The notes under the pieces were generated by a model. It was not told where the DNA came from. It saw only the letters and a program-made list of their open reading frames with translations, and did no database searches. A DNA stretch of 64,000 nt, taken from contig JBANSL010000012.1 in assembly GCA_037127255.1 (NCBI GenBank), positions 40,291,115 through 40,355,114 on the forward strand, written 5' to 3'. The translations under genes and the position numbers were made by a program. This document shows, piece by piece, positions 46,346 through 58,317 of the stretch (position 1 is its first letter; each line of letters begins with the position of its first letter). The DNA comes from Persicaria tinctoria (lineage: Eukaryota > Streptophyta > Magnoliopsida > Caryophyllales > Polygonaceae).

Positions 46346-49300
46346 TGTTGAGGGGTTAAATTTGTTGATTTATTTTTGTCAAATATATGGGAGCTACAAG
46401 CTTCGAAGTTAGATCTCTTTCTTAAAAAAAAAGAAGTTAGATCTCTGCTTTTTATGTTTGGCATGTTAATGGGAATTTGTCCACATCAGGCCTAAGCCCA
46501 CAGCCCAGAGCCATGTGCTTAAAATCAGTCCAAAAAGGTCAAAACCCTAAATATATATATAAAGGAAAAAATGGAAAAATGAGAAAAGGATAAAAAAAAA
46601 AACTCTTGAGAACGTGCAGTTTTCTCAATCGTGCTTAGTGGGCAGTTATTCAATAGGCCGGTAACCGCTCTTGGTCATCTCCTATAAGTAGGAGCTGGGA
46701 AATCGATAAAGGCCCTTAACAAAACACAGAGAAGAGTGCAGAGAGAAAGAAAGTGAAAGGAGAGTGCAGAGAGAAAGAAAGTGAAAGGAGAGTGCAGAGT
46801 GCAGAGAGAGTGAAAGGACAGTGCAGAGTGCATAGAGAGTGTTGTAGAGTGAAAAGAAAGAGAGGTCCGACTGTTGTTGAAGACCAGTGTTCAAACAAAA
46901 GGTAGAAGCTTGCATCTGTTTATATTTTTTGTTTGATTCTGCAGGTGAAAAAATGATGAAGAGGTCACTGCAAAGTATTAGCAGCTCGAGAGTTTAGTCT
47001 CTCGTCGCTACCCTGGCTCAGCGGCTCGAGAGTTTAGTCTCTCGTCGCTACCCCCGATCCCGGCGTGGATCGATTCATGGCGCCGAAAGGCTGCCGGATT
47101 TTCCGCGGAGGGTTTCAACTACTGTTTTGTCTACTTGATTGGAAAACAACAAGAAAAAGGAGGCTCCTAGTGGACAGATGCAAACAGGGGTCTCCCAAGC
47201 AATTGTTAAACCACATGACAAGGATCATGGCCTCTCAATCAGGCCTGAAATGGATGGTTTCAAAGGCTGAAAATAAAAAAAAAATGTGTTGAAGTGAACT
47301 CCTGAATGGATGCAAAATTGACGCCATGGGAGATTAAACTATCACTCTTGCCATTTCTGGTATAGCAGGACTTGACTCAAAACAAAGCAAAAGTGAAATC
47401 GCAAGTGCTTCCTATGCCAATTTCAGCCTTACCAACTACAAAGGGGGTGGTTTATTCGAGATCCTCAAATCCAAAATTTCCCATCTGCTAACACCCGCAA
47501 GTCCAGAATCAAAGCCAGACACAAAGCAAATGACAAAATTGATTCCAAAAAATGAGGCAAATGGAGAATCTCATAAATTCTGAAATGAGAACGCCATCAA
47601 TTCGGTAGTTCATAAGGCACAAATCGAATTGATGGACAAAAAAAATGAAAACCCAAATAAATAAATAAAAAAACCTAAACCCAAATAAATAAATAAATAA
47701 ATGTAGGAAGATTATATCTCCATATTAATTCTTTCATCCACAATAATTTCATTGTGTGATGTAAGAGAAAAAAATATGAGAATATATTTCTCAAACTTCA
47801 TTTCCAAGTTAATTTCCAATGTAGGAAATGTAGGAAACAAGTGAAGTGGAAGAAATGTGGTAGTGGGATACATATATATAGCCCCATGCCTTCTCATTTT
47901 AACTCCATATTTTCGATGTGGGATAAAGTCTTTGTCCCACATTGGAAATGAGGGGAAGGAAGGAAGACTTCCAAGTCTATAAAAGGAGAAGGATGAGGTT
48001 TATTTGTCTCACATTGCACATTGCATATTAGTTTATGTATTATTGTGAGTTATTTTAAGAATAATTTACATAATATTATAAATTTATTTTATTAAAAATA
48101 AATATTTCAAAAAAAAAATATTTTGAAAAAGCGGCCGCCGGGTCACGGGTCACGGATTCCCCGACCCTAACCCGCTACCCGTCCCCACCCGCCAACCCGT
48201 CAACCCGGACCCGGCGGGTCATTGACCCGTACGACCCGGCGGGTCACGGGTTGACCCGTAACCCGTGGCCACGGCTAGGAGTACCTGATTAAAACAAAGA
48301 AAAATGCCGATAGGTGTTAACAGGGGAATAGCCTTGAGGAGTTACAGTTAGGTTTCAACCCTCACATTGAACAGAACTTGGACTTGGATTGGGCTTGCCC
48401 ATTATGTAAATCCATGTACCGGGTCTAGAATCGAAATGAAAAAAAGGAGTTGCTAATTCATATGATATGAATAACTGGACTTGTATACTTTTCTAGTACA
48501 AGGTCCTTTACAAAATTAAAATTTTGAAACCGGCAAAACATTTCGCAAAAGCAAATTATTTGCAAAAGTGAGCCCGTAATTAAGAGTTTCTTAAAAAAAA
48601 AAAACTCTCCAAAGAATGATTTTGTTTGATGAATGCCCACAAACTCAAGGATAAAGTCACAAAAGTGAGATAGATGTCCAAAAAGAACTACATAAGATTT
48701 GATCTTGTTCAAACGGGTATGTAGGAAGCTTAACTTAAAGCTACGAGCTCGTCAAGTTCAATCACGATCCTCAAACGATCAAAATTTTTAAAGTCAAATC
48801 AAACTTGGTTTCAAAAAGAACTACATAAGATTTGATCCCGTTCAAACGGGTATGTAGGAAGCTTAACATAAAGCTACGAGCTCGTCAAGTTCAATCACGA
48901 TCCTCAAACGATCAAAATTTTTAACGTCAAATCAAACTTGGTTTCAAAAAGAACTACGTATAGACTTGATACTCTTTTACGAGTTACGTAGGAAATTCGG
49001 TATAACATTCAACATGTACCGAATTCAGTCACCTTTCCTAAAATCAAATCATTTTGTCATAAAAAGAACTACGTAAAGACTTGATACTCGTTTACGAGTT
49101 ACGTAGGAAATTCGATATTAAAAATTAATATATATCGGATTCAGTCGCCCGACTCAAATTAAATAAAACTTGTCCTTGGATAGAACTACGTAAAGAATTG
49201 ACGCCGTAAAACGGCTACGTAGGTAACCCGATATTAAATCTCAAAATATGTCGGGTACAGTCGCTAACCTCTAAATTCACTTTAAAATTGAAAATGAGGT

Positions 49301-49740
49301 TAAAATTAACGTCAAATTAAATACACATGATTTTCCGTGTAAGTGATAGCCGTTGAGTTGGGAAACCCTTCCGAGAAGGTGTGCTCAATTTATTCGGGTG
49401 ATACATGAGAAAATCTCATGCATATGATAATGTGATTTATGTTAGGGCTACCCTTCCAAGAAGGTGGGTCCTAATACGATCCAATGATGCATGAAAATCT
49501 TAAAGATGCTAAAACACACAAACTCAAACATTCGGAACTACGTGAGGCTTGATTATCTTCCAAGAGATACGTAGGCAACCCGTTAGAATTCGGGTGCAGC
49601 CCAAATCACCAAAACCATTCAAATTTTGGTATCGATACGACTTCGAATCAAGAGGATAACCAAAAGGGGTCGAACTCAAATATTAAAAAAAAAATCAAAT
49701 AAAATGTGTTGTACAATTATTCGCGCATTTTTGTTCAACA
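46346..49740 (+). repeat. 3' LTR (3.4 kb)
   Basis: Matches the 5' LTR. The join near 47680-47702, in AAATAAATAAAT repeats, replaces about 0.57 kb of the 5' copy and removes the left end of the MITE. The deletion most likely arose through microhomology at the AAAT repeats. It ends TTCAACA followed by GTGTG. Confidence 0.95.
48685..49600 (+). ncRNA. Array of six two-hairpin motifs, 3' LTR
   Basis: The same six motifs as in the 5' LTR, with starts near 48685, 48818, 48951, 49066, 49183 and 49534. Single-base differences from the 5' copies mostly keep pairing (for example CTTGT with ACGGG through G-U pairs). Confidence 0.7.
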
Positions 49741-49745
49741 GTGTG

Positions 49746-50320
49746 GAGACGGACATTGGCTTTCCAAGGTGAAGGTTGGGTCCTGGGAGTCGGCGGGTTC
49801 ACTGTTCGGTGTGCGGGTTCGGCTCGGCTGATTTGGCTTTTTGAGGTGTTTTCTTTTCTTCTTCTCTCCCTCTGTTGGAAGGTTCTATCAAATTAAACTT
49901 CTTTGTTTGATTATCTATGTGCATATGAGTCTTCATACTCTCATGTTTATTATCCTATTCACCTTTAAACAAACAACTTGCTCTCTCGAGAGCAGATCCT
50001 TTAAGGGTTATGTTTACCCCATCAAGAACATCAAGCCTTCGGGCGACACCCAAATCGGAAAGCCATCGGGCGACACCCAATCAACCATCGAAACCAAAGG
50101 GAAGCAATGATTCGACCCCCATACAAACACCACCCACCAAACCTTTGGGAAACCTTCTCGCCAAATCCTCTGTAATAGCCATCTGCAATGTTGGGTCCAA
50201 ATAAACATCACAAGATCACTTGTTACATTAGCATCTTACACCCAACAGCACACACCCTCTTCATTTAATGTATCCACCTATGCATCACTCTTCACCACTA
50301 CTGATTATCATGTCACTGAC
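49746..50320 (+). other. LINE leader region right of the gypsy element
   Basis: Continues the LINE sequence interrupted at 29791. No convincing start codon or domain is present before 50321. A direct repeat (TCGGGCGACACCCAA near 50040 and 50065) is the only structure seen. Confidence 0.45.
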
Positions 50321-51157
50321 TTGGCTCGAGGGAGGCTCTCTCTCGAGTCATTGAAACTGCCATGTTCTCTGCAGGACTATCTTGTGCTGCAGATCAAACA
50401 AGAAGTAAACAACATTCACTCAGAACCTCTCGACAAATGCAAGTTTCATAGTTGTAATAAGATTTGGACTCTTGAACTAATATCTCACTTTGAAAATCAA
50501 CTAAATTTATTATCTGAAATGAATTCCCACTGTAATGTATTATCTCCCCTTAATATGATTGTCTTGGGGGAAGTGTTTAATGTCAATCTGACTACATACC
50601 AAAATGAAACCAACACATTGAAACATTTTAATTTGCTAATGCTATGCTGCCATAGTCTTAATTATTTGGATAACATCTTTATAAATGCTGAATTTAAATT
50701 TTCATATACTAATCCTGTTCGAGAGATTCACTCTCTTGAGCACCTGAAATACATACTGTTGCAGGTCCACCCACAGAAATCACCCTTTTGCGAATTTTCA
50801 CTTGATAGCAGACTAATCACTCTTATTTTGATACATACGGTTGTACCTGAACACAAACTGATGATGTTTGATCCTTTGATATCTACTGTAAGTAACACCA
50901 CTGTAAGATTATTTACCTTTAAACAGCTCATCACTTTTGTTGGGACTTTGCTCTTTCAATTAATGGAACTTGTATATAACCCACTTTGTGAACAATTACT
51001 TTTTCCCTTCTCAGATTTTATTGGCTGGGTGTTTGGTGTTGCTGATGAAGACCCATTACCCTACTGCTGGCTACTTGAAGGCTTATCTAGCAGCTCACTA
51101 CTTTGGAGCTCACAACTTCCACATGATATCTTTGAATGGATTATTCCTATTTTCTAA
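50321..51157 (+). CDS. Open frame in the ORF1 position of the LINE
   Basis: A 278-codon open frame lies between the leader and ORF2. I do not recognise it. No CCHC zinc knuckle or coiled coil, usual in plant L1 ORF1 proteins, is visible. The sequence is rich in Leu, Asn, Phe and His (e.g. LMLCCHSLNYLDN), so it could be a chance frame or an unusual ORF1. The start shown is the first Met of the open frame, and a frame upstream (49841-50110) contains two repeats of a PSGDTQ motif. Confidence 0.3.
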   Translation: MARGRLSLESLKLPCSLQDYLVLQIKQEVNNIHSEPLDKCKFHSCNKIWTLELISHFENQLNLLSEMNSHCNVLSPLNMIVLGEVFNVNLTTYQNETNTLKHFNLLMLCCHSLNYLDNIFINAEFKFSYTNPVREIHSLEHLKYILLQVHPQKSPFCEFSLDSRLITLILIHTVVPEHKLMMFDPLISTVSNTTVRLFTFKQLITFVGTLLFQLMELVYNPLCEQLLFPFSDFIGWVFGVADEDPLPYCWLLEGLSSSSLLWSSQLPHDIFEWIIPIF

Positions 51158-51594
51158 ACCATGTCCTCTCCCCCTAGCTGATCATGGAAATACTATTATC
51201 ACATTAATTTATGTATGCAACAAGCATCAATATCTTTGAATTACAAATTTCATATTTGAAATAAATGACTCTCTAGTCTCACATGCACCCTTAAGACCCA
51301 TTACTTGTATTTGCTACCAGAACCTTTATGTCGATATGGTTGTTAGCAATTGCTGTACCCATCTGGACTCTACTCTTCGAACCCCATACCTACAAACAAT
51401 TCTCGGGATGTTTTCTCCAAACTTGTATCCTTCTACAAAATTTATAATGGCTATGCTCGGGATTGTCTTCAAGGCCTCTTTGTATATACAAATTACCGCA
51501 TGAACCCCTACTCTTTGTACTATACCGACCCCAAAAAACAACCAACCGACAAAACCCATAAAAAGAATTACCAATTTTTCCAAAGATAGTTTCT

Positions 51595-54500
51595 ATGAAG
51601 TTTAGCTATTGGAATGTTAGGGGTCTCAACAGAAGAAATGTTTGGACCCATATTGAATCAACAAGTAAAACAAACCACCTTAAAATACTATTGTTAGCTT
51701 AAACGAAGTTACAAAATCCACCTCCAGAAAACTGCTAGCGTAAACCGGGGTTTGACAGAATGTACTTCTGCCCTTCCTTAGGCCTTTCGGGCAGCCTCTG
51801 CCTTCTTTGGAAGGAAGCCCTGTTTCGAAATGAAACCTTTATAGTAGTAAACTCAACCAACAGGATTATACAAGCAACCTACACAAATAACTCGATTGGA
51901 GTATCTCTGGAAATCTTTTTTGTCTACGCACCACCCCATGAAAACGAGAAACAGGGTTTCTGGACTTCCCTCTCAGAGACAATACAAAAAATAAAAAAAC
52001 CAATAATAATAATTGGTGACCTAAATGAGATTCTAGTAACCGAAGATAAAATGGGAGGCATAATCCCAACGACAAATCGATTTCGCAGGCTGAATGAAAT
52101 CATTACAACTCACAACTTGATAGATACACCAACAACCGGAAACAAATTCACATGGAGAAAACGAGCCCATGGTGTGGATAATATCTACGAAAAACTTGAT
52201 AGAGCTCTTGTAAGTTTTCGATTATTCCAACAATTTCCGAATATGCACACAAAAATTCACGCTTTCTTGAAATCTGATCATGCACAAATCACACTGGATC
52301 TGATGGATAATCAGAAACCTAAACTACTGCCTTTCAAATTCGAAATGGCTTGGACCAGCAGACCGGATTATGAAACCCTCGTCAAACAAGCATGGAGATT
52401 TGATGCACCAGGCTCCCAAATGTTTAAGCTAACAAAAAAATTACAGGAGGTGAAGAAAAAAAGCAAAACTTGGAGCAAAGTTACCTTTGGAAACATATTC
52501 AGACAGATTGACCAAGTGAAGACAGAATTACAGGTGCTTCAGGTACAACTATATACCTGTTATAGCACGCACATAGATCACAAAATAAAACGAGTCATAA
52601 CCAAACACGCCTCTTTGCTGGACTACCAAAAGAAATATTGGGGGCAGAGGGCCAAAAGAAAACATGTAAAATTGATCGACACAAACACAAGATACTTCCA
52701 CAAAATTGCATCAGGAAGACGAAACAGAAATATCATAAAATCAATTCAATCTAAAGCTGGAGTCACTATTACATCCGAAAAAGATATTAGGGAAGTCATC
52801 AGACATGACTTTTCCAAGCGTTACTCCAACCAACCTCGAGAACAACATTCAAGTAATTTACTCAACAACATAAACAAGGAAATCACCGATGAAGACAATG
52901 ATTGGTTGACACGCTCGATCACAAACTCAGAAATCAAAAATGCAGTTTTCAGCATGGCTGACGACAAATCCCCCAGGCCAGATGGATTTCCTGCTGGGTT
53001 CTTCAAGAGATACTGGCATATCATTGAACCAACGGTCATTAAAGCGGTTAAAGGATTCTTCCTCAGTGGGCGAATTCTGAAACAAACAAACCATACTTTC
53101 ATCGCACTCATACCTAAATGTGATAACCCAAATACCACATCTCATTACAGACCAATTAGCTTATGTTCTACCACATATAAGATTATCTCCAAAATTATCG
53201 CTAATAGACTGAAAAAATTAATCCCGAAAATAATCAACCCACTGCAAAGCGCCTTTACTTCCGGCAGGGCCATACAAGATAATATTCTAATAGCAAATGA
53301 AATCTTTCACTCCTTTTCAAGGAAGAAAGGAGCTAAGGGATGGATGGCGGTAAAACTAGACGTGGAAAAGGCTTTTGACCTTGTAGATTGGAAATTTCTG
53401 ATCACGATACTAGACAAATTCGGCTTCTCACCCCGCTTCTCTGGGTGGATAAAGGAGTGCATAACTGCGGTCACATACTCGGTTTTGGTTAACAATGAGC
53501 CTACATAACTAATAACACCGCATCGTGGATTGCGACAAGGAGATCCCCTATCACCATATTTATTCCTAATACTATATGAATTCCTAGGTAGAGGATTACA
53601 AGTGGAATCTGCTAAACCAAAAAGCCACCTAGGAATACAAATAACACGCAACGGAACAAGAATACCTTATTTGGCGTTCGCGGATGATATTGTAATTTTT
53701 GCTTCCGCAACCCAAACAGCCTGCCATCAGATTAACAGGATCCTTACAGAATACTTATCAATCTCAGGTCAACGAGTAAACAGATATAAATCACAATTTC
53801 ACACATCTTCGAATGTGGACAGACACCAAAATCAACTCATCAACAATGAGTTACAGATCACTTATACAACTAACCTAGGCAATTATCTTGGTTGTCATGT
53901 CTTATGTGGTCGCACAACCAAAGCGGATTTTGAGGACCTAATAAACACTACAAAAGATCAACTCCAGCGTTGGAAGGTTAACAGCCTCTCCCAAGCTGGG
54001 TGCTGCACCCTAATAAAATCTACATTATCGGCAAAACCACTACACCTAATGCAGTGCTTCTTATTGCCAAAATCGGTACACACAAAACTTGACAGAATAA
54101 ACAGAAATTTTCTCTGGAACAAGGGGCCTAAACATAAGCCATTATAATAAGCTGGTATGAGATCTGTAAGTCCAAATCTAGTGGTGGTTTGGGCCTACAC
54201 ACATCCGAAGATATGAACAAGGCTCTACAACTCAAATTACTATGGAAAATCTTAGAAGAACCAAACAATCCTTAGGTGGTACTAATCAAAGAAAAGTACC
54301 TCAAACAAAAAGAGCTTATGTACTACGATCGAAAGGGGTCCACGTCCTGGCAATGGACCCAATTAACAAAACTAATTCCTCTATTCAAGCAAGGTATCCG
54401 TTGGTCAATCGGAAATGGACAGAATATCAACTTCTGGTTTGATCATTGGACGGGGAATGCACCCCTTATTACTTTATTATCCCATCCTCATCAAATAGAC

Positions 54501-55730
54501 ATCACCATGACGGTAAGCCAATTTATAAAAGACGACAAGACTTGGAACTGTGACAACTTGAATAGTCTGGATGCCTACAACCTACCAGAGGAAGTAATCG
54601 AAAACATCAAAGCAACACCCATCCCCAAACACATACACATGGATAGGCTATATTGGAAATGGAGCAGAAATGGCTAGTTCTCTACCAAATCTACAATAGA
54701 CATGATGGGTAGCCTCAAACATCACCGAAAATCAAACATGACATGGATTTGGGACCTGGATATACCACCAAAGATCAAAACCTTCCTCTAGAAGATCACA
54801 AAAAATGGTATACCAACTACCTCTAAATTATCTTCAAGACGATTAGGGATTCCCACTGACTGCGCGCTATGTGACTCTAATTTCGAGGACATACCTCATC
54901 TGTTATGGAGCTGTCCTATAACAAGGGACACCATATTCGCATTAAACCCAGTTCTATTCAGGAAATCCACTGACGCATTTAATGACGGCTCTAACCTCAA
55001 CAAAATACTACAAGACATTAAGAATAATTTGGGTAAATCCCGCTTCTCCACTCTTGCCTTTGACTGGTGGCGAATCTGGTATTTCAAGAATAAGACACTA
55101 TTTGACAAGATCCACCCAGATGTGCGTTGCATAAAATCTTTCATCAATGACCAAATCACCCTTTGGAAATCAACCAGAACTACAGAAGAGATCGACATCA
55201 AAGGAAACCAAGAACACATAACCAAAACTACAAGTAAACGAGGACAGAAAGCAAAATGGAAACCCTCAGCAATAGGAAAATATAAACTCAACTTTGACGG
55301 GGCCCTTTCTCCGTCAGGTTCTGCCACCTATGGCTTTACAATTAGGAACCACTTGGGAACCCCGATCTATTTTGGCTGTGGACCTTGCCCGATCCCTTCT
55401 GTTGCAGGAGCAGAAAGCTATGGGGCCTGGCAAGGCATCACGACCGCCTTAGACCTACAAATAACGGACCTAGAAATTGAAGGCGATAATCTTACTGTAA
55501 TCAACAGTCTAAAAGGTCTTGGGAAACCTACAGGAGACTCTGAAATGATTCTCTCAGACAGTCTGGTCTCGTTAGGTTTCCTCTTGTCATATGAGATTCG
55601 CCATGTCTATCGTGAGGCAAACCAAGTTGTGGACCGCCTATCGCACCTGAACTTTGCCATACACAACCATAACAACCCTGACGATTCTTTGCTTTGTTCT
55701 CTCATCCGCAAGGATGCCCTTGGCTCTTAG
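51595..55730 (+). pseudogene. LINE ORF2: endonuclease, reverse transcriptase, RNase H
   Basis: ATG 51595 starts MKFSYWNVRGLNRRNVW, the usual plant L1 ORF2 opening. In-frame stops at 51700 and 51724 follow. Endonuclease: IIIGDLNEIL and, later, SDHAQITLDL. Reverse transcriptase: KSPRPDGFPAGFFKRYW, FIALIPKCDNP, HYRPISLCSTTYKIISK, KLDVEKAFDLVDW, then after TAA 53506 GLRQGDPLSPYLF and LAFADDIVIFA. Stops at 54145 and frameshifts follow. The C-terminal RNase H is at 55260-55690 (KLNFDGALSPSG, EIEGDNLTVI, REANQVVDRLSH). The catalytic FADD box is intact, so decay is recent to moderate. Confidence 0.93.
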
Positions 55731-55869
55731 GGCCCCCTAAAGCCAAATTATTTCCGTTTCAACAAAAAAAAAACTAGATATAAAAAATTTAAACTTGCGT
55801 AAATTCTTACCAAATTCTCAAAATAAGTAATATAATTTATAACATATGGTTTCGAATCTCTCGAGATGA

Positions 55870-57669
55870 ATTATTGACGGAGGGAAAGTCGTTGATTCAC
55901 CTCGCCAAAAATAAATCCCAAACAAACAAACTAGTATAGTATGCAAGTAAGGGGTCGAACCCTAGAGAATCAAGTATTTCTAAATATTGTGTATTTATCA
56001 ATATAAAAAGATAATATTTTTATGAATGAAAATAAAAGAAAATAATATTGACAAAAGCAAATAAAGGATAGAAGAAAAGCGTTTCCACCTACAAGTTCTC
56101 GACTTTGGTTGGTTTTATTGATCTTCGAATCCTTTTCAAGTTATTATCTTTTCCTACGAATTCCTCTCGTCTTGGTTTAAGTAGATTAAAAGTCCTACGA
56201 GTCCAATTAATCCCTTACATCTCAATGCAACCCTAACACGGTCAAGATTTAACAAAGAGATAGCAAATAGTCCCAAGAACTTGAGCATATAAATAACACC
56301 AATTAAACACGGTAAATCAATGTTTAAGATATATGTCAACTCCCTACATAATCATGCTTCAAACACGGAATCCACAATCTTATGCGTGCTACTACGGAAA
56401 TAACACAAATACGAAAGTATTAAATCCTAGCATGAAATCAATATTATCAAGGTAGCTAATCAAGATAACATCAATAACATAATCAATATCGCACAAAGAA
56501 GTTGAAAGAATTATAGAGGAAAAATAACTTAAATTAGAAACTCACAAACCACCAACCAAGTCTCGAAAGTGTAGGCGGAAACTACAAAATTATCCAAACA
56601 TGGCTTACCTAAGCTTTCTTCTCTTCAATGGTGATTTCTCTACTTGAAAATTAATTCTAAAAACTAAGCCTAGAACATCCTATTTATAAGCCTAATATCT
56701 TCCATAAATAAGGTAAAAGATAGATAAAAGATAAAAGCTTCCTAAACAAACTAGATAAAAGATAGAACTTTCCTAATTTAACTCAGCGTCAGTTTCCGCT
56801 GGCAGCGAAAATTTCCGCTAGCAGCGAAAAGCCTTGATTGAGCCACTGTTGGATTTTCGCTACCACACTCGCTACCACACTCGCTGGCAGCGAATGTCCA
56901 TGCCTTAGAATATTTTCAAGCTTCTTCGATTCCGTCGTTTTCGCTCCCGCGAGTCACTCCTTCCGCTGCCGCGAGAGCTCCAACTCGCTGGAGTGAGTCC
57001 GGCCATCCGCTGGCAGCGACTCCATTCGCTGGAACGAGTCCGGCCATTCGCTGGCAGCGAGTTTCCTTTCGCTGGCAGCGAGTCATGCTGCTCCTGGACA
57101 TGCTCCCGCTAACTCCAGTCGCTGGCAGCGAGATGCCATTCGCTGGCAGCGACTCATGCTCAGGCCGGCCACCTTCTCGCACATGTTGTTGCTGACTTGA
57201 TTCGCTGCAGCGGAAAGGCATTCGCTGGCAGCGAAAATCCAACAGAACACCATCACGTAGATCTTCGAAAGAGATTTCCAACGCATGCTCATATGCGTCG
57301 ATCGGACATCCGAGGCCTCCGGAAAGTGCGTTACAAGTTCAGCTCGCCGAGCGGACAGCTTTCGCGACTCGCCCTCGTTTTCGCTCTTAGACCTCGATTT
57401 CGTTCTCCGTTGCTCCTTGGGTTGTTCCATTCTCTTCGGGACTTCTTCCTTAAGCTCTCCCAAGTCTCGCCTTAGCCTTACTTAGCTCCGTTCCTCGTGT
57501 TCTTTGCCTCGGATCTACGAATCTACATAAAACCTTCGAAATAGCATAGATTCCGAACTTTCCCACAAAATGAATGCTAATCTAATTAACACTAAAACAT
57601 GATTATATAACAATGAAATGCAACTAAACTAACCTATAATGCCTATTGGAAACATGTCTTATCAATTAT
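55870..57669 (-). mobile_element. Solo LTR copy 3 with ATTAT target duplication
   Basis: LTR 55875-57664, starting TGACGGAGGG and ending CTTATCA on the plus strand, bracketed by ATTAT at 55870-55874 and 57665-57669. Read on the minus strand it begins TGATAAGACATG and has a TATAAATAGG promoter box near 56680-56692. It shares the blocks listed for copy 1 almost word for word. There is no internal coding region. Frames at 56916-57463 derive from the motif array. Confidence 0.9.
56786..57240. repeat. Dispersed palindromic motif CGCTGGCAGCG
   Basis: The exact word CGCTGGCAGCG occurs eight times with variants (CGCTAGCAGCG, CGCTGGAACGAG, CGCTGCAGCGG). Spacing is irregular (about 20-90 bp), so it is neither a simple tandem nor a CRISPR. 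Each unit can fold TCGCT-GGC-AGCGA. It lies in the U3-like part of solo LTR copy 3. Confidence 0.85.
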
Positions 57670-57913
57670 AATATGTGAATTTCAATTTAAGGATAATATA
57701 AAAGTATTATAGTATATTGAAATAAGATTAAAGTGATTAATACACCTATAATTTTCAAACATTCATAACTTGTTACTCAAATGTCAGATTAGAGCGTATT
57801 ATATATCAAAACAAAGTTATCGACAAGGAGATTACACCTAGGAAATTTGTCAGATGAGAGGGAGGTCACGTGAACCCCTAGGACCCCTAGCTCCGCCTCT
57901 GAGTATAAATATG

Positions 57914-57956
<43 letters not shown>

Positions 57957-58317
57957 GTTCCCAAAGAAATGATTTCCAACTCTTAAAAAGAATGGATATA
58001 CATGTTGTAATAACATTCCGTAGAGATGATTGATCTCCCCAATTGTTGATAAAATTATAATTTATTAGGAGGCTACTATTCGCACGGTGTTTTTTATCGC
58101 ATAAGGTACACTGTGCCTATTGTGAAATATTTTTTTAAAGGTCGTGTACGCGCATTTCGAATGCATGTATGAAGATATATATTTTTTCGGTTAAAGATAT
58201 ATTTTTTTAACCGAATTTTCGTATATATACGCGGATCCACAATGCACGATCGTATATATTCCTTACCAAAAATTCATGCACATTTAGGGCACGAACATTG
58301 AAAATTTTACGCCTCTT
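57670..58317. other. Spacer with (GA)n microsatellite
   Basis: (GA)n at 57915-57953. The rest is AT-rich with no recognised gene. Confidence 0.6.

Larger units (their letters stand above)
29787..49745 (+). mobile_element. Tat-lineage Ty3/gypsy retrotransposon, 19.9 kb
   Basis: TSD GTGTG on both sides, element 29792-49740. The LTRs start TGTTGAGGGG and end TTTTTGTTCAACA. The primer-binding region TGGCACGCCCAGTGGGAC starts at 33747, and a G-run (about 46336-46341) precedes the 3' LTR. The order protease, RT, RNase H, second RNase H, integrase, the very long LTRs and an antisense ORF before the 3' LTR are hallmarks of the Tat/Ogre/Retand group. The coding regions carry several stops and at least two frameshifts, so it is not autonomous now. 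Confidence 0.95.
29402..55785 (+). mobile_element. L1-type LINE, split by a gypsy insertion
   Basis: The target-site duplication AACTAGATATAAAA is at 29402-29415 and 55772-55785. The LINE proper is 29416-29791 plus 49746-55771, about 6.4 kb, ending in a short oligo(A) (55763-55772). That makes it close to full length with a 5' leader. The leader lies left of the gypsy element, whose GTGTG duplication (29787-29791; 49741-49745) lies in LINE sequence. The order is leader, an ORF1-position frame, then ORF2 with endonuclease, RT and RNase H. Several stops make it inactive. Confidence 0.85.

Noticed and set aside
56786..57240. CRISPR-like array of short palindromic repeats
   Set aside because: Spacing is irregular, units are only 11 bp, it lies in a plant LTR and there are no cas genes.
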